From Clostridia bacterium (GTDB lineage Bacteria; Bacillota; Clostridia; UMGS1840), in the NCBI GenBank assembly GCA_017625695.1, contig JAGAKI010000078.1:1-35434 (forward strand): a stretch of 35,434 bases of DNA, given 5' to 3'. Positions 24,745 through 33,689 of the stretch are shown piece by piece. The translations under genes and the position numbers were made by a program. How positions within the stretch are numbered: the stretch's first letter is position 1; every line of letters begins with the position of its first letter. Under the pieces are notes generated by a model. That model worked only from the letters and a program-made list of their open reading frames with translations, ran no database searches and was not told the origin of the DNA.

Positions 24745-27700
24745 TTACGCTTCGATATCATCCAGGATATCGTCGATACTTTCTTCGCTTTCTGCTAAAA
24801 TGGTATCGATATCTTCTTCGGCCTCAATAAAGTCAGATTCGTCTTCCGGGAGGAGTTCATCGGTTTCATCCGGTAAATCAACAGTTTCCAGGAGATCGTC
24901 GTCATCCTCTTCTTCTTTTGCGAAGTCGTTGCGTTCTGCATAGTTGACTAAGTCATCTTCGTTTTCGATGGGCTTCATCGGATGCACATCATCGTCGTTA
25001 TAGGTATCTTTCAGGTTGATTTCTTCGTTATCCTTGTCGTACACCTTCATGTTCAGACCCAGGGATTGAAGTTCCTTGATTAACACCTTGAAGGATTCGG
25101 GAACACCCGGTTTGGGAACATTCACACCGCGAACGATTGCTTCGTAGGTCTTCACACGCCCCACAATATCGTCAGACTTCACAGTGAGGATTTCCTGCAA
25201 GGTATGAGCAGCGCCGTATGCTTCCAGCGCCCAAACTTCCATTTCCCCAAATCTCTGACCGCCGAACTGTGCTTTACCGCCCAGAGGCTGCTGAGTAACC
25301 AAAGAGTAGGGACCGGTAGAACGGGCATGGATTTTGTCGTCTACCAGATGATGGAGTTTCAGGTAATACATATAACCAACGGTAACACGGTTGTCAAAGG
25401 GTTCCCCGGTTCTTCCGTCGTATAACACGGTTTTACCGTCGTATACTTTACCTTTGAATTCTTTTAATTCAGTCTCCTTCAGCATAATTTCCATTTCGGC
25501 ATTTTTTCTTTCTTCCGGAGACATTTTTTCTTTTTCCCGCTCGAATTTTTCTTTTTCTACACGGAATACTTTTTCACGTTTTTCATATTCGGGAAGGAGT
25601 TCTTCGTTATAACCGATACCCGCCTGTTCAAATGCGGATACGATGTCTTCTTCCACTGCACCATCGAATACAGGAGTAGCAATCTTCCAGCCTAATGCTT
25701 TTGCCGCATAACCCAGGTGCACTTCCAATACCTGACCGATATTCATACGGGAAGGTACGCCCAAAGGATTCAATACAATATCCAAAGGTCTTCCGTCGGG
25801 TAAATAGGGCATATCTTCTTCCGGAAGTACTCTGGAAATAACCCCTTTGTTCCCATGACGTCCCGCCATTTTGTCCCCAACGGAGATTTTTCTCTTTTGA
25901 GCAATGTTTACACGGACAATCATATTGACGCCGGGAGACATTTCGTCACCGTTTTCACGGGTAAATACGTTAACGTCAATAATGGTACCACATTCACCGT
26001 GGGGTACTCGCAAGGAAGTATCTCTGACTTCTCTTGCTTTTTCACCGAAGATTGCACGAAGCAGACGTTCTTCACTGGTAAGCTCGGTTTCACCCTTGGG
26101 AGAAACTTTACCAACCAATACGTCGCCGGGTTTTACTTCGGCACCGATACGGATGATACCTCTTTCGTCCAGATCTTTTAAAGCATCTTCCCCAACATTG
26201 GGAATATCTCTGGTGATTTCTTCCGGTCCGAGTTTGGTATCTCTTGCTTCAATTTCATATTTTTCAATATGAATAGAAGTATATACGTCATCTCTGATGA
26301 GTCTTTCATTAATTAAAATAGCATCTTCGTAGTTGTAACCTTCCCAGGTCATAAAGCCGATTAAAGCGTTTTTACCCAGTGCGGTTTCCCCGTGGTCAGT
26401 GGAAGGACCGTCTGCAATAACGGTACCTTTGGTCACTCTGTCACCTTTGGCAACAACGGGACGCTGATTTAAGCAGGTACTCTGGTTGGAACGTTTGAAC
26501 TTGATAAGTTCGTAGTTCTTTTCTTCGCCATCATCAGTTTTCACCATAACGTGATCACCGTCTACAGAAGTAACGATACCGTCCTCCTGTGCAACAACCA
26601 CAACACCGGAGTCCACAGCCGCATTGTATTCCATACCGGTACCGACAATCGGACTGTCTGGTTTCAAAAGCGGAACAGCCTGTCTCTGCATGTTGGAGCC
26701 CATCAGTGCACGGTTCGCGTCATCATTTTCCAGGAAGGGAATCATTGCGGTTGCAACGGATACCAACTGCTTGGGAGACACGTCCATATAGTCTACACGG
26801 TCACGGTCCACTTCGATGATGTTTTCGCGGAATCTTGCGGTAACTTTTTCGTTGACAAAGTAACCGTTTTCATCCAGGGGTTCGGTTGCCTGAGCAACGA
26901 TGTAGTTATCTTCCACATCAGCAGTCAGGTATTCTACAATATTGGTAACTTTTTTCTTTTTCTTGTCAATTTTACGGTAAGGAGATTCCATGAAACCGTA
27001 TTCGTTTACCTTTGCATAGGTAGACAGACAGTTAATCAGACCGATGTTGGGTCCTTCAGGGGTTTCAATGGGACACATTCTGCCGTAGTGGGAGTGATGA
27101 ACGTCACGCACTTCAAACCCTGCACGGTCTCTGGACAAGCCGCCGGGACCCAATGCAGAAAGTCTTCTCTTATGAGTTAACTCTGCCAAGGGGTTGGTCT
27201 GGTCCATAAACTGAGACAGCTGAGAGCTTCCGAAGAATTCTTTCATTGCTGCATATACAGGACGAACGTTCACTAAGGTTTGGGGAGTTAAGATGTCGGT
27301 TTCCTGCTGAACGGTCATTCTTTCACGAACCACACGTTCCAGTCTTGCCAAACCAACTCTTACCTGATTCTGAAGCAGTTCACCCACAGAACGAATTCTA
27401 CGGTTGCCCAGATGGTCGATATCATCGGTGGTACCAATGCCTTTTGCAATACAGATATGATAGCCGATGGTACCCACGATATCGTCAGTTGTAACGGTTT
27501 TGGTAATCAGAATGTTTTTCTGGTTGTATACTTCTTTGAGTTTTTCTTCATCGGAAAGGTCAGAATCCAAAATGGGTTTCAACAGGCCATAATGAACTTT
27601 TTCGTTGATGATTTTGGTATCTGCTTTGGGGAAGAAGTAGGTGATGTCACAGGTGTTGTTGGAAATCACTTTCAGTTCGGAGCCGTCATCCAACTTCAGG

Positions 27701-28677
27701 TAAATGAAGTTTACGGGAGAACGGTCAAATTCCAGAGCCATTTCTTCGGTGATTAAATCGCCTTCGGAACCTAAAATTTCTCCGGTTTCGGGACATACAA
27801 CATCACGTGAGAGAACTTTTCCTACCGTACGCAGACGGAAAGAAAGTTTTTTATCGAATTTATATCTGCCCACTCTTGCGATGTCGTAACGTTTGGGGTC
27901 AGACAGTAAATCTAAAATCAGTTTTTTCGCATTTTCAAAAGATGCGGGTTCACCGGGTCTTAATTTTTCATAAATTTTGATGATTGCTTCTTCGGTATTT
28001 TTTGCAGGGTCTTTCTCTAACGTGTTCACGATTAACGGGTCGTGGTCAAACAACTCTGCAATTTCGTGATTGGTGGCATAGCCCAACGCTTTTAATAAAA
28101 TGGTTGCAACGATTTTTCTGGTTCTGTCAATACGAACAGACAAAACATCGTTGGAATCGGTTTCAAACTCAATCCACGCACCACGATTGGGAATCATGGT
28201 AGAAAGATAGAGTTCTTTCCCGGATTTGTCTCTTTGCATCTCAAAATAGATGCTGGGAGAACGAACAACCTGGCTGACAATAACACGTTCAGCACCATTA
28301 ATGATAAAGGTACCGGAATTGGTCATTTTCGGGAATTCACCCATATAAATTTCCTGTTCCTTTACCTCACCGGTTTCCTTGTTTACAAGTCTCATCAGAA
28401 CACGGAGGGGCACGGAATAAGTAGATTCTCTCTTTTTCGCCTCTGCAACCGTATACTTGGGCTTATCATCGAATCTGTAGTCCACAAATTCCAGAACATA
28501 TTTGTCCATATGGTCTACAATCGGAGACACACTTTCAAATACTTCCTTTAATCCCTGATTGATGAACCACTCATAAGAATCTTTCTGAATTTCAATCAGA
28601 TTGGGAAATTCCAGAACATTTTCGATTTTGGAGTAATTCATTCTCTCCACATTGCCATAGCGGACCGGATGTACCAC
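24745..28677 (-). CDS. rpoB: RNA polymerase subunit beta
   Basis: RpoB, 1310 aa. The rifampicin-pocket region [14 protein letters not shown], then [14 protein letters not shown] is of the sensitive type. Late motifs ([37 protein letters not shown]) are intact. Two features make it longer than the B. subtilis protein. One is a highly charged Lys/Glu insertion at about residues 1028-1073, before [12 protein letters not shown], where many Clostridia carry an insert. The other is a strongly acidic tail from about residue 1240. I chose GTG 28677 (MVHPVRYG, as in relatives) because GAGGTGAT sits just before it; the upstream GTG is part of that ribosome site. rplJ/rplL are not upstream; the neighbour is divergent. 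Confidence 0.97.
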   Translation of the reverse strand: MVHPVRYGNVERMNYSKIENVLEFPNLIEIQKDSYEWFINQGLKEVFESVSPIVDHMDKYVLEFVDYRFDDKPKYTVAEAKKRESTYSVPLRVLMRLVNKETGEVKEQEIYMGEFPKMTNSGTFIINGAERVIVSQVVRSPSIYFEMQRDKSGKELYLSTMIPNRGAWIEFETDSNDVLSVRIDRTRKIVATILLKALGYATNHEIAELFDHDPLIVNTLEKDPAKNTEEAIIKIYEKLRPGEPASFENAKKLILDLLSDPKRYDIARVGRYKFDKKLSFRLRTVGKVLSRDVVCPETGEILGSEGDLITEEMALEFDRSPVNFIYLKLDDGSELKVISNNTCDITYFFPKADTKIINEKVHYGLLKPILDSDLSDEEKLKEVYNQKNILITKTVTTDDIVGTIGYHICIAKGIGTTDDIDHLGNRRIRSVGELLQNQVRVGLARLERVVRERMTVQQETDILTPQTLVNVRPVYAAMKEFFGSSQLSQFMDQTNPLAELTHKRRLSALGPGGLSRDRAGFEVRDVHHSHYGRMCPIETPEGPNIGLINCLSTYAKVNEYGFMESPYRKIDKKKKKVTNIVEYLTADVEDNYIVAQATEPLDENGYFVNEKVTARFRENIIEVDRDRVDYMDVSPKQLVSVATAMIPFLENDDANRALMGSNMQRQAVPLLKPDSPIVGTGMEYNAAVDSGVVVVAQEDGIVTSVDGDHVMVKTDDGEEKNYELIKFKRSNQSTCLNQRPVVAKGDRVTKGTVIADGPSTDHGETALGKNALIGFMTWEGYNYEDAILINERLIRDDVYTSIHIEKYEIEARDTKLGPEEITRDIPNVGEDALKDLDERGIIRIGAEVKPGDVLVGKVSPKGETELTSEERLLRAIFGEKAREVRDTSLRVPHGECGTIIDVNVFTRENGDEMSPGVNMIVRVNIAQKRKISVGDKMAGRHGNKGVISRVLPEEDMPYLPDGRPLDIVLNPLGVPSRMNIGQVLEVHLGYAAKALGWKIATPVFDGAVEEDIVSAFEQAGIGYNEELLPEYEKREKVFRVEKEKFEREKEKMSPEERKNAEMEIMLKETELKEFKGKVYDGKTVLYDGRTGEPFDNRVTVGYMYYLKLHHLVDDKIHARSTGPYSLVTQQPLGGKAQFGGQRFGEMEVWALEAYGAAHTLQEILTVKSDDIVGRVKTYEAIVRGVNVPKPGVPESFKVLIKELQSLGLNMKVYDKDNEEINLKDTYNDDDVHPMKPIENEDDLVNYAERNDFAKEEEDDDDLLETVDLPDETDELLPEDESDFIEAEEDIDTILAESEESIDDILDDIEA

Positions 28678-28875
28678 AAAAATCACCTCTTCTAAAAATT
28701 CACATTATGGAAATCACCTACCGCCGACCTCTTTCAAAAAAATTTGTAACTCTTCTTGAAAAAACAGCGATTCCGGTAATGCTTTCTGTGCAAAATCGAC
28801 AGTCGTTTCTCCCATATTCGTAGAATATGAGACACAAACTCCTGATAAATAGGAACACTTTTCCATTAAAATGCG
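28678..28875 (-). other. rpoB 5' leader, no gene
   Basis: About 200 nt of untranslated leader. The only clear element is the palindrome CATATTC-gta-GAATATG (28813-28829). No ORF with a ribosome site and no terminator were seen. Such a long leader before rpoB could carry post-transcriptional control, but nothing more specific can be stated. Confidence 0.4.
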
Positions 28876-28912
28876 GTTATATCATAATATCACTGTTTGT
28901 CAAGATTGTCAA
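28876..28912 (-). promoter_or_regulatory. Tandem overlapping promoters of rpoBC
   Basis: On the minus strand there are two arrangements: TTGACA (28907-28912), 17 nt, TATTAT (28884-28889); and TTGACA (28898-28903), 16 nt, TATAAC (28876-28881). Either gives a leader of about 190-200 nt before rpoB. Confidence 0.75.
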
Positions 28913-29028
28913 TAGATTTTAAGCAATTTTTTTAGAAGTTTTTTTATTTTTTGAGAATCGATTTACTTGGTTCATCAGCATTTGTGTAAAATGCACAAAA
29001 AAATATTGAAATATCGTCCATTTTTCAG

Positions 29029-29057
29029 TTGATTTTTTTTCAGAAGTATAGTATAAT
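29029..29057 (+). promoter_or_regulatory. Promoter of the EF-G-like gene
   Basis: TTGATT (29029-29034), a 17-nt spacer and a perfect TATAAT (29052-29057). It leaves a leader of about 175 nt with only weak hairpins (for example TATGC-aacg-GCATA near 29117). Confidence 0.7.
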
Positions 29058-29238
29058 GATACTAATCATTCATACAACATCGGCAACAGGCAAAAAACAA
29101 GCAGCCAAAACACCGTATGCAACGGCATATTTCAAAGGCATTTTCCTTTTTTCCTTGTGTTTCTCAGGTTGCTTGCATCGATTGTCACATCCGAAATGTA
29201 GATTGGATTATCATACCAAAAAGAGAGGATGAATTCAT

Positions 29239-31311
29239 TTGGACTACAATGTAAAAAACATCAGAAACATCGCATTGGCAGCACATGGCGGCTGCGGAAA
29301 AACCGCATTGGCAGAAGCTATGCTTCTCAATATGAAGGAAATTGACAGACTGGGTAAAATCGTAGACGGTAATACCGTAATGGATTACAATCCCGAAGAA
29401 ATCAAACGCGGTATTTCAATTTCTACTGCAATTTCCAGCGGTGAATGGAAAGATACAAAAATTAATATTATAGATACTCCCGGCTTCTTCGATTTTGAAG
29501 GAGAGTTAGCTTGCGGTCTTCGTGCAGCGGATGCAGTTGTAATTTTGGTAAGCGGTAAGTCCGGCGTCGGCGTTGGTTCGGAAAATGCATGGGACTACGC
29601 TGAACGTAAAAATATGCCCAAAATTATTTACATCAACGATATCGACGATGAGCATGCAAACTACACTCAGGTGGTAAATCAGTTAAAAGAAGTATTCGGT
29701 AAATCCGTTGCTCCTTTCTATGTACCCTTAAAGGTTGATAATTTTGTAACCGGTTATGTAGATTTAATTCATGACCGTGCAAGAGACTTTACCACCAAAG
29801 AAAACATTCCGATTACCGAACCCATGAGAGCTGCTTGTGCTGACATCAAAGACCAGATGTATGAAGCAATTGCAGAAACCTCTGAAGATTTGATGGATAA
29901 GTATTTCTCAGGGGAAGAATTCACTTCCGAAGAAATCCTGAACGCAGTCAGAAAAGGCGTGGAAAACTGCGAAATCACTCCTGTAATGTTTGGTTCCAGT
30001 ACCCACGATATCGGTATCAAGGGATTACTCAATGCAATCAAGGACTACTTCCCCTCTCCCGATGAAGCAAAATCCGAAAAAGCAATTCATCAGGATACCG
30101 GAGAAGAAGTTATCCTGGAAATGAAAGATTCCGACCCGGTAAGACTGCTGGTCTTCAAAACCATTTCCGACCCCTTTATCGGAAAACTGTCTGTATTTAA
30201 AGTATTGTCCGGCAAACTGACACCCGACACTACCTTATATAACATCAACAGAGATAAAGAAGAAAAAATTGGTAAACTGTACTTGCCAAAAGGTAAAAAA
30301 CAGGTAGAAACTAAAGAACTGATTGCAGGGGATATCGGCTGTGTGGCAAAACTTGCCGTTACCAAAACCGGAGATACCTTATCAGCTAAAAATGATAAGT
30401 TGGAAGTTAAGAAAATTAAGCTTCCCACTCCCCACGTAAAAATGGCAATCGTTTCCAAAGAAAAAGGTGACGAAGAAAAAATCGGCTCCGGTCTGGCAAA
30501 AATTGCAGAAGAAGATCCGACCATCCGTTACTACAACGACACAGAAACCCATCAGTTTATCTTATGCGGTATTGGCGAACAACATCTGGAAATTATTCAG
30601 AGTAAATTAAAAGCCCGTGCCGGTGTTGACTTCACCTTACAGGAACCCATCGTTCCCTACCGTGAAAAAATCAGACGTAAGGTTTCCGCAGAAGGAAAAC
30701 ATAAGAAACAGTCCGGTGGTCACGGTCAGTTCGGTCATTGCTGGATTGAATTTGAACCCCATGAAGAAGACGATTTAATCTTTGGCGAAAGAGTAGTGGG
30801 CGGTGCAGTACCGAAAAACTACTTCCCCGCTGTTGAAAAAGGTTTAAGAGAAAGTATTTTACATGGCGTATTGGCAGGTTATCCGGTTGTTGGTCTGAAA
30901 GCTACTCTGTATGATGGCTCCTACCATCCGGTTGACTCCTCGGAAATGGCGTTCAAGATGGCTGCTCACAAAGCATATATGAAAGGTCTGGCAGAAGCAT
31001 CTCCCTGCATCTTAGAACCAATCGGCAGCTTAAAAGTAATTGTTCCAAACGATTATATGGGTGATGTAATCGGCGATATCAACAAACGCCGTGGTCGTGT
31101 CATGGGTATGACTCCCATTAACTCCAAGCTGCAGCAGATTGATGCGGAAGTTCCCGTTTCTGAAATGGCAAAATACTCCACAGACTTACGCTCTATGACT
31201 CAGGGCAGAGGCAAATTTGAATTTGAATTTGTTCGCTATGAAGAAGCTCCGCAGAATATTGCAGATAAAGTTATTGCAGACAGTAAATTCGTACGTTCCG
31301 AAGAAGACTAA
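29239..31311 (+). CDS. EF-G-like translational GTPase (second EF-G paralogue)
   Basis: A 690-residue full-length EF-G homologue with all five domains (domain IV/V motifs: [57 protein letters not shown]). The GTPase domain differs from fusA. The P-loop is AHGGCGKT (residues 15-22) and switch I has RGISIST. G3 is DTPGFFDF. The G4 motif, normally NKxD, is NDID (133-136), so the Lys that packs on the guanine is lost. Such EF-G-like proteins are common in Clostridia beside a normal EF-G, but their role is not settled. Specialised translocation, ribosome rescue or protection are options. The start is TTG 29239 after AGAGAGGA. It is divergent from rpoB and single-gene. Confidence 0.9.
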   Translation: MDYNVKNIRNIALAAHGGCGKTALAEAMLLNMKEIDRLGKIVDGNTVMDYNPEEIKRGISISTAISSGEWKDTKINIIDTPGFFDFEGELACGLRAADAVVILVSGKSGVGVGSENAWDYAERKNMPKIIYINDIDDEHANYTQVVNQLKEVFGKSVAPFYVPLKVDNFVTGYVDLIHDRARDFTTKENIPITEPMRAACADIKDQMYEAIAETSEDLMDKYFSGEEFTSEEILNAVRKGVENCEITPVMFGSSTHDIGIKGLLNAIKDYFPSPDEAKSEKAIHQDTGEEVILEMKDSDPVRLLVFKTISDPFIGKLSVFKVLSGKLTPDTTLYNINRDKEEKIGKLYLPKGKKQVETKELIAGDIGCVAKLAVTKTGDTLSAKNDKLEVKKIKLPTPHVKMAIVSKEKGDEEKIGSGLAKIAEEDPTIRYYNDTETHQFILCGIGEQHLEIIQSKLKARAGVDFTLQEPIVPYREKIRRKVSAEGKHKKQSGGHGQFGHCWIEFEPHEEDDLIFGERVVGGAVPKNYFPAVEKGLRESILHGVLAGYPVVGLKATLYDGSYHPVDSSEMAFKMAAHKAYMKGLAEASPCILEPIGSLKVIVPNDYMGDVIGDINKRRGRVMGMTPINSKLQQIDAEVPVSEMAKYSTDLRSMTQGRGKFEFEFVRYEEAPQNIADKVIADSKFVRSEED

Positions 31312-31379
31312 TTTGGACTGTTCATTCTGCATCAAAATTGCTTAGCCCAAATACAATACCAATATTCAGTACCAAAACA

Positions 31380-31411
31380 AAAACTCCCGTCCGAAATTGG
31401 ACGGGAGTTTT
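31380..31411 (+). terminator. Intrinsic terminator after the EF-G-like gene
   Basis: A perfect 13-bp GC-rich stem (31380-31392 with 31399-31411) and 6-nt loop, extended by AACA/TGTT pairing and followed by a T-rich stretch. Confidence 0.88.
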
Positions 31412-31453
31412 GTTATTATAATATAGTATAGAATTTTTCTGTAACTTTCCGTT

Positions 31454-31512
31454 CTCTCTCCCTCCGTCAAAACCTGCGGTTTTGCCACCTCCCTCGTCAG
31501 AGGGAGGCAAGG
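31454..31512. repeat. Dispersed intergenic repeat with two hairpins
   Basis: Contains AAAACC-tgc-GGTTTT (31469-31483) and CCTCCCT-cgtcag-AGGGAGG (31488-31507), with CTCTCTCCCTCC at one end and GGCAAGG at the other. From memory this matches a very common clostridial intergenic repeat that often produces spurious ORFs. It is non-coding, and its mobility and role are unknown. Confidence 0.6.
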
Positions 31513-31570
31513 AAGAATGTTACCATGCTACAATGTAACAGAAAAATGGATGCAGAATTCGGAAATCGAA

Positions 31571-31617
31571 TCAAGGCAACGCCTTGACAGTGCCCGAAGC
31601 CGTACCGAGTGTACGGC
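31571..31617. repeat. Second paired-hairpin repeat element, possibly ending purF transcription
   Basis: TCAAGGC-aac-GCCTTGA (31571-31587) and GCCGTAC-cgagt-GTACGGC (31599-31617) are perfect 7-bp hairpins in tandem, 33 nt beyond the PurF-like stop. There is no T-run. The base composition (CG-rich) differs from the surroundings. Together with 31454-31512 it fills the 338-bp gap, and no gene is visible in it. Confidence 0.5.
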
Positions 31618-31649
31618 GAGCGGTGAGATTCACGGATTATGCGCCATTT

Positions 31650-33074
31650 TTACTTACAATGACCGGAACATTCCTTCCCATCCCAACAATAAGTACAAAC
31701 CTTACATTTGCCGAGACCGATGGAATCCACCATATCATCTAAGCGGTGATATTTTAAGGTAGTAAATCCCATTTCTTTGCGGATCGCTTCTACCATAGCT
31801 TTATAATTATCATGATCAGGGTCAATGTAAGTCGCCATAGTTTTTTCATCCACATGATCTCCCTCACGAAGTGCAATCATTCGGCGGGCAATCAAATCCA
31901 TATCAGAAGTGGAACGTGAGAAATTCAGATATTTACAGCCAAACATAATGGGCGGGCAGGCAGGACGAATATGCACTTCTTTGGCGCCACGCTTGTATAA
32001 GAATTCTGCAGTTTCCCGAAGTTGTGTTCCACGAACGATAGAGTCATCAATTAAAACCATATCTTTATTACGGATAAGTTCTTCCACAGGGATTAATTTC
32101 ATTTTCGCAATTTTATTTCGTTCGGTCTGCACCTGAGGCATAAAAGAACGTGCCCAGGTGGGAGTATATTTAATGAAAGGTCTTGCAAATGGGATTTCAG
32201 ACTTATTGGCATAACCAACTGCATGGGCAGTCCCGGAATCAGGAACTCCTGCCACCATATGAGCGTGGACATCATCTCGCATTGCAAGACGTTCCCCGCA
32301 ATCATAACGCATCTGTTCTACATTGATTCCCTCATAGGTGGAGGTAGGATAGCCGAAGTACACCCATAAAAAACTACAGATTTTCATTTCGTCTCCGGGT
32401 GCCTGCAAAGTCTGATACCCATCCGGCGTTACCAATGCAATTTCACCGGGACCGAGTTCCTTTTCCAATGTATATCCTAAATTAAAATAAGCAAAGCTTT
32501 CAAAGGTAACACAACGGGCATTTTCTTTTTTGCCGATGATTAAGGGAGTTCTTCCCACTCGATCACGGGCAGCATAAATGCCTTTGGCAGTCAATACCAG
32601 CATCGACATAGAGCCGTCTATTTTTTCCTGAGCATAACGGATACCTTGGGGAATGGAATCACATTGGTTGATTAAGGATGCCACAAGCTCGGTAGCATTA
32701 ATCTGTCCGCCGCTCATTTCCAGAAAATGGGGATTTCCTTTATCGAATGCTAATTTGACAAGTTCGTCAGAATTGTTGATTCTACCCACGGTAGTAATTG
32801 CAAAATTACCTAAGTGACTACGGACAATCAAAGGCTGAGGTTCCGTATCAGAAATACAGCCAATGCCGTAATTTCCTGCCATTTCCTCTAAATCCCGATC
32901 AAATTTGATACGGAAAGGAGAGTTTTCAATATTATGAATGGCTCTGGTAAAACCGTTTTTGCCGAGAACAGCAAGTCCGCCGCGTCTGGTACCTAAATGA
33001 GAATGATAGTCAGTTCCAAAGAATAAATCCAGTACGCAATCTTCTTTGGAAGCTACGCCGAAAATTCCTCCCAT
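31650..33074 (-). CDS. Amidophosphoribosyltransferase-like protein lacking the glutaminase nucleophile
   Basis: A 474-residue PurF homologue. The C-terminal phosphoribosyltransferase half looks active: GVPDSGTAHAVGYA, KYTPTWARSFMPQ and the PRPP loop VLIDDSIVRGTQL. The N-terminal Ntn glutaminase half is degenerate. The protein begins MGGIFGV where PurF has Cys-Gly-(I/V)-FG, so the N-terminal Cys nucleophile is Gly. The usual RYST and HNGN glutamine-site motifs are replaced (CISDTEPQP, TVGRINN). The C terminus carries CKVCTYCWDGKEC-SGHC, akin to the Fe-S ligand pair of B. subtilis PurF with extra Cys. ATG 33074 follows AAGGAG. It is monocistronic with its own promoter. It may use free ammonia or have another PRPP-dependent role. 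Confidence 0.88.
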   Translation of the reverse strand: MGGIFGVASKEDCVLDLFFGTDYHSHLGTRRGGLAVLGKNGFTRAIHNIENSPFRIKFDRDLEEMAGNYGIGCISDTEPQPLIVRSHLGNFAITTVGRINNSDELVKLAFDKGNPHFLEMSGGQINATELVASLINQCDSIPQGIRYAQEKIDGSMSMLVLTAKGIYAARDRVGRTPLIIGKKENARCVTFESFAYFNLGYTLEKELGPGEIALVTPDGYQTLQAPGDEMKICSFLWVYFGYPTSTYEGINVEQMRYDCGERLAMRDDVHAHMVAGVPDSGTAHAVGYANKSEIPFARPFIKYTPTWARSFMPQVQTERNKIAKMKLIPVEELIRNKDMVLIDDSIVRGTQLRETAEFLYKRGAKEVHIRPACPPIMFGCKYLNFSRSTSDMDLIARRMIALREGDHVDEKTMATYIDPDHDNYKAMVEAIRKEMGFTTLKYHRLDDMVDSIGLGKCKVCTYCWDGKECSGHCK

Positions 33075-33131
33075 AGTGTGTTGTCTCCTTTTCGTAAAAG
33101 AAATCACCGCATAATATCATACGATAATTGT

Positions 33132-33160
33132 ATTATAAACGATGTTTCGGAAAATTGCAA
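33132..33160 (-). promoter_or_regulatory. Promoter of the PurF-like gene
   Basis: On the minus strand, TTGCAA (33155-33160), a 17-nt spacer and a perfect TATAAT (33132-33137), about 50 nt before the start codon. Confidence 0.75.
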
Positions 33161-33255
33161 CCCTATTTCCCAAAAAACACCTACGAATCTTTGAGGTTTT
33201 CTTTCCTGTTTTTTATGAAAATCGGACAATACTTTTTAGAATATTGCTTTGCAAC

Positions 33256-33288
33256 AAAAAACTCGCAGCAACAAACTGCGAGTTTTTT
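33256..33288. terminator. Terminator after gtrA
   Basis: A perfect 13-bp stem (33256-33268 with 33276-33288), 7-nt loop, A6 and T6 ends, directly at the stop codon of the GtrA-type gene. Confidence 0.9.
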
Positions 33289-33289
33289 A

Positions 33290-33688
33290 CTATTTCTTTT
33301 TGAATGTGAAAAATTTCTGCAATACAAAAGTTACGGGAACACCGATTGCTGCCGCTAAAACATAAGCAATCAACTTATGCCATCCCAAAACGTTGTAGAA
33401 CAAAATGACTACCCCATTCTGAATCAGAAAATTGGGAACGGTTGCAACCGCATATTTCACCAGTTTGTCCCAGGCAAGTTTTTCACAGAAGGTGAATCGG
33501 CTATTTAAAAGGTAAGACACCAAAAAGCCGACCACATACCCAATCACATAAGAAACATTGGGGTTAAACAACTCAGACAGCAGATAGGACACCACAATCG
33601 AAGTTAAGGTATTCACACCGCCGATTCCCACAAACAGAATAAAGTCTTTCTTTAAGAAAAGATTTTTTATAATATTAAACAATTTCAT
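33290..33688 (-). CDS. GtrA-family membrane protein
   Basis: A 132-residue protein with four membrane helices and a conserved opening FILFVGIGGVNTLTSIVVSYLL. It belongs to the GtrA/DPMS3 group, thought to move or present undecaprenyl-linked sugars for glycosylation of cell-surface polymers. The NSRFTFCEKLAWDKLVKYA loop and the FVLQKFFTFKKK end are typical of the family. Its ATG lies one base behind the gpmI stop codon with no strong ribosome site of its own, so it is probably translated by coupling to gpmI. No glycosyltransferase partner is visible. The pairing with a glycolytic gene looks positional rather than functional. Confidence 0.88.
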   Translation of the reverse strand: MKLFNIIKNLFLKKDFILFVGIGGVNTLTSIVVSYLLSELFNPNVSYVIGYVVGFLVSYLLNSRFTFCEKLAWDKLVKYAVATVPNFLIQNGVVILFYNVLGWHKLIAYVLAAAIGVPVTFVLQKFFTFKKK

Positions 33689-33689
33689 C

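Noticed and set aside
26551-27180. 209-codon plus-strand frame opposite rpoB
   Set aside because: It is an antisense shadow of rpoB with no start signals and no recognisable protein features.
29029-29232. 67-codon frame in the leader of the EF-G-like gene
   Set aside because: Its start lies within the -35 box, so the transcript would not contain it, and the internal ATG at 29056 would be upstream of or at the transcript start without a ribosome site.
31517-31762. 81-codon plus-strand frame over the repeats and the purF-like 3' end
   Set aside because: It is made of the dispersed hairpin repeats and antisense PurF-like sequence; no start signals.
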